Assembly (NCBI GenBank): GCA_027482985.1
Contig: JAIXVO010000312.1
Span: forward strand, 1-6,190
Source of the DNA: Cyanobacteriota bacterium
GTDB taxonomy: Bacteria > Cyanobacteriota > Cyanobacteriia > Leptolyngbyales > Leptolyngbyaceae
Length of the DNA stretch: 6,190 nt
Direction: 5' to 3'
A program made the translations under genes and the position numbers. Below the pieces are notes generated by a model. That model was not told where the DNA came from and did not search any database. It saw only the letters and a program-made list of their open reading frames with translations. This document shows, one piece after another, positions 6,038 through 6,190 of this stretch (positions within the stretch are counted from its first letter, which is position 1; every line of letters begins with the position of its first letter).

Positions 6038-6190
6038 CGATCGCTGTAGTGATCACGCTAATAACCTGACAAAACGCTTGAAAAATCAACCTCCGACTAA
6101 TCAACTGAAATCATCTGGGCTATAAAGTTTAAGGGCACCTCGATTAATTGAAACAAGGGGAGCCTCAGTCTCACTCGAATTTCAAAATGA
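6038..6190. other. AT-richer intergenic tail; possible end of a minus-strand gene
   Basis: No confident gene is seen. Directly at the ABC-F stop, TAGCG (6035-6039) and CGCTA (6056-6060) could pair with an inner GAT/ATC, but no T-run follows, so no intrinsic terminator is assigned. TATAAA at 6121-6126 resembles a -10 box but lacks a -35 partner. On the minus strand one frame is open from the right edge to a TAG at 6097-6099. Its 30 codons alternate hydrophobic and polar residues and end AQMISVD, so this may be the C-terminus of a gene convergent with the ABC-F gene. The length is also compatible with chance. Confidence 0.3.

Larger units (their letters stand above)
566..6044. repeat. HIP1 octamer GCGATCGC, 19 dispersed copies
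   Basis: Copies start at 566, 604, 854, 1164, 1403, 1692, 1964, 2467, 2805, 3055, 3249, 3682, 3801, 3915, 4123, 4610, 5094, 5804 and 6037. That is about one per 330 bases, against about one per 65 kb for a random octamer. This highly iterated palindrome is characteristic of many cyanobacterial genomes. It is the main evidence for the organism group. Sixteen copies lie in coding sequence, in both orientations and various frames. The copy at 3055 extends to the 12-base palindrome GGGCGATCGCCC, and the last overlaps the end of the ABC-F stop codon. Spacing is wider after 4123 than before. Confidence 0.95.

Noticed and set aside
566..6044. GCGATCGC copies as operators or restriction-related defence sites
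   Set aside because: Number and scatter match the genome-wide HIP1 element of cyanobacteria; no local clustering at promoters.
6035..6060. Hairpin TAGCG/CGCTA at the ABC-F stop as a rho-independent terminator
   Set aside because: The stem is short and bulged, relies on a HIP1 site for part of its sequence, and no T-run follows.
6078..6126. TTGAAA (6078) with TATAAA (6121) as a promoter
   Set aside because: The spacing of 37 bases is far too long, and no other -35 box fits TATAAA.

Overview
The window is chromosomal DNA from a cyanobacterium. The clearest sign is the palindrome GCGATCGC (HIP1), which I count 19 times in 6190 bases, inside genes and between them. The gene content (TrmFO, an RsmB/NOP-type RNA methylase, a Uup-like ABC-F ATPase, a TVP38/TMEM64 membrane protein) is conserved housekeeping. 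I see no transposase, integrase, CRISPR array, tRNA or rRNA.

Layout from left to right. (1) At 1-524 on the minus strand is a two-gene membrane cluster. A roughly 75-residue single-span protein with a four-glycine zipper lies 12 bases upstream of a TVP38/TMEM64 (DedA superfamily) gene, whose N-terminal 94 residues are present and whose end runs off the left edge. (2) At 525-689 is a divergent intergenic region. (3) At 690-1634 (plus) is an aldose 1-epimerase/galactose-mutarotase-like protein. Its last 39 bases overlap tail-to-tail with trmFO. (4) At 1596-3995 (minus) is a two-gene RNA m5C/m5U methylation unit: an RsmB/NOP-family cytosine-C5 methyltransferase, then trmFO after a 24-base gap. 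(5) At 3996-4105 is a second divergent intergenic region. It holds a probable minus-strand -10 box, a perfect 6-bp hairpin, and a short upstream reading frame that ends exactly on the start codon of the next gene. (6) At 4106-6037 (plus) is a complete 643-residue Uup-like ABC-F translation factor. Its interdomain linker near the C-terminus is encoded by an almost pure purine tract. (7) At 6038-6190 is AT-richer DNA without a confident gene, possibly holding the tail of a minus-strand gene that enters from the right.

The functional theme of 1.6-6.0 kb is translation. TrmFO (tRNA T-loop m5U54), the RNA m5C methylase and the ABC-F ribosome factor all act on tRNA, rRNA or the ribosome. No wholly new system is evident. 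The best lead is regulatory: a small leader reading frame, MKESPPERSS, contains Pro-Pro and overlaps the start of a Uup-like ABC-F gene, a family linked to relief of proline-type stalling. It sits next to a hairpin that would mask the only good Shine-Dalgarno-like sequence.
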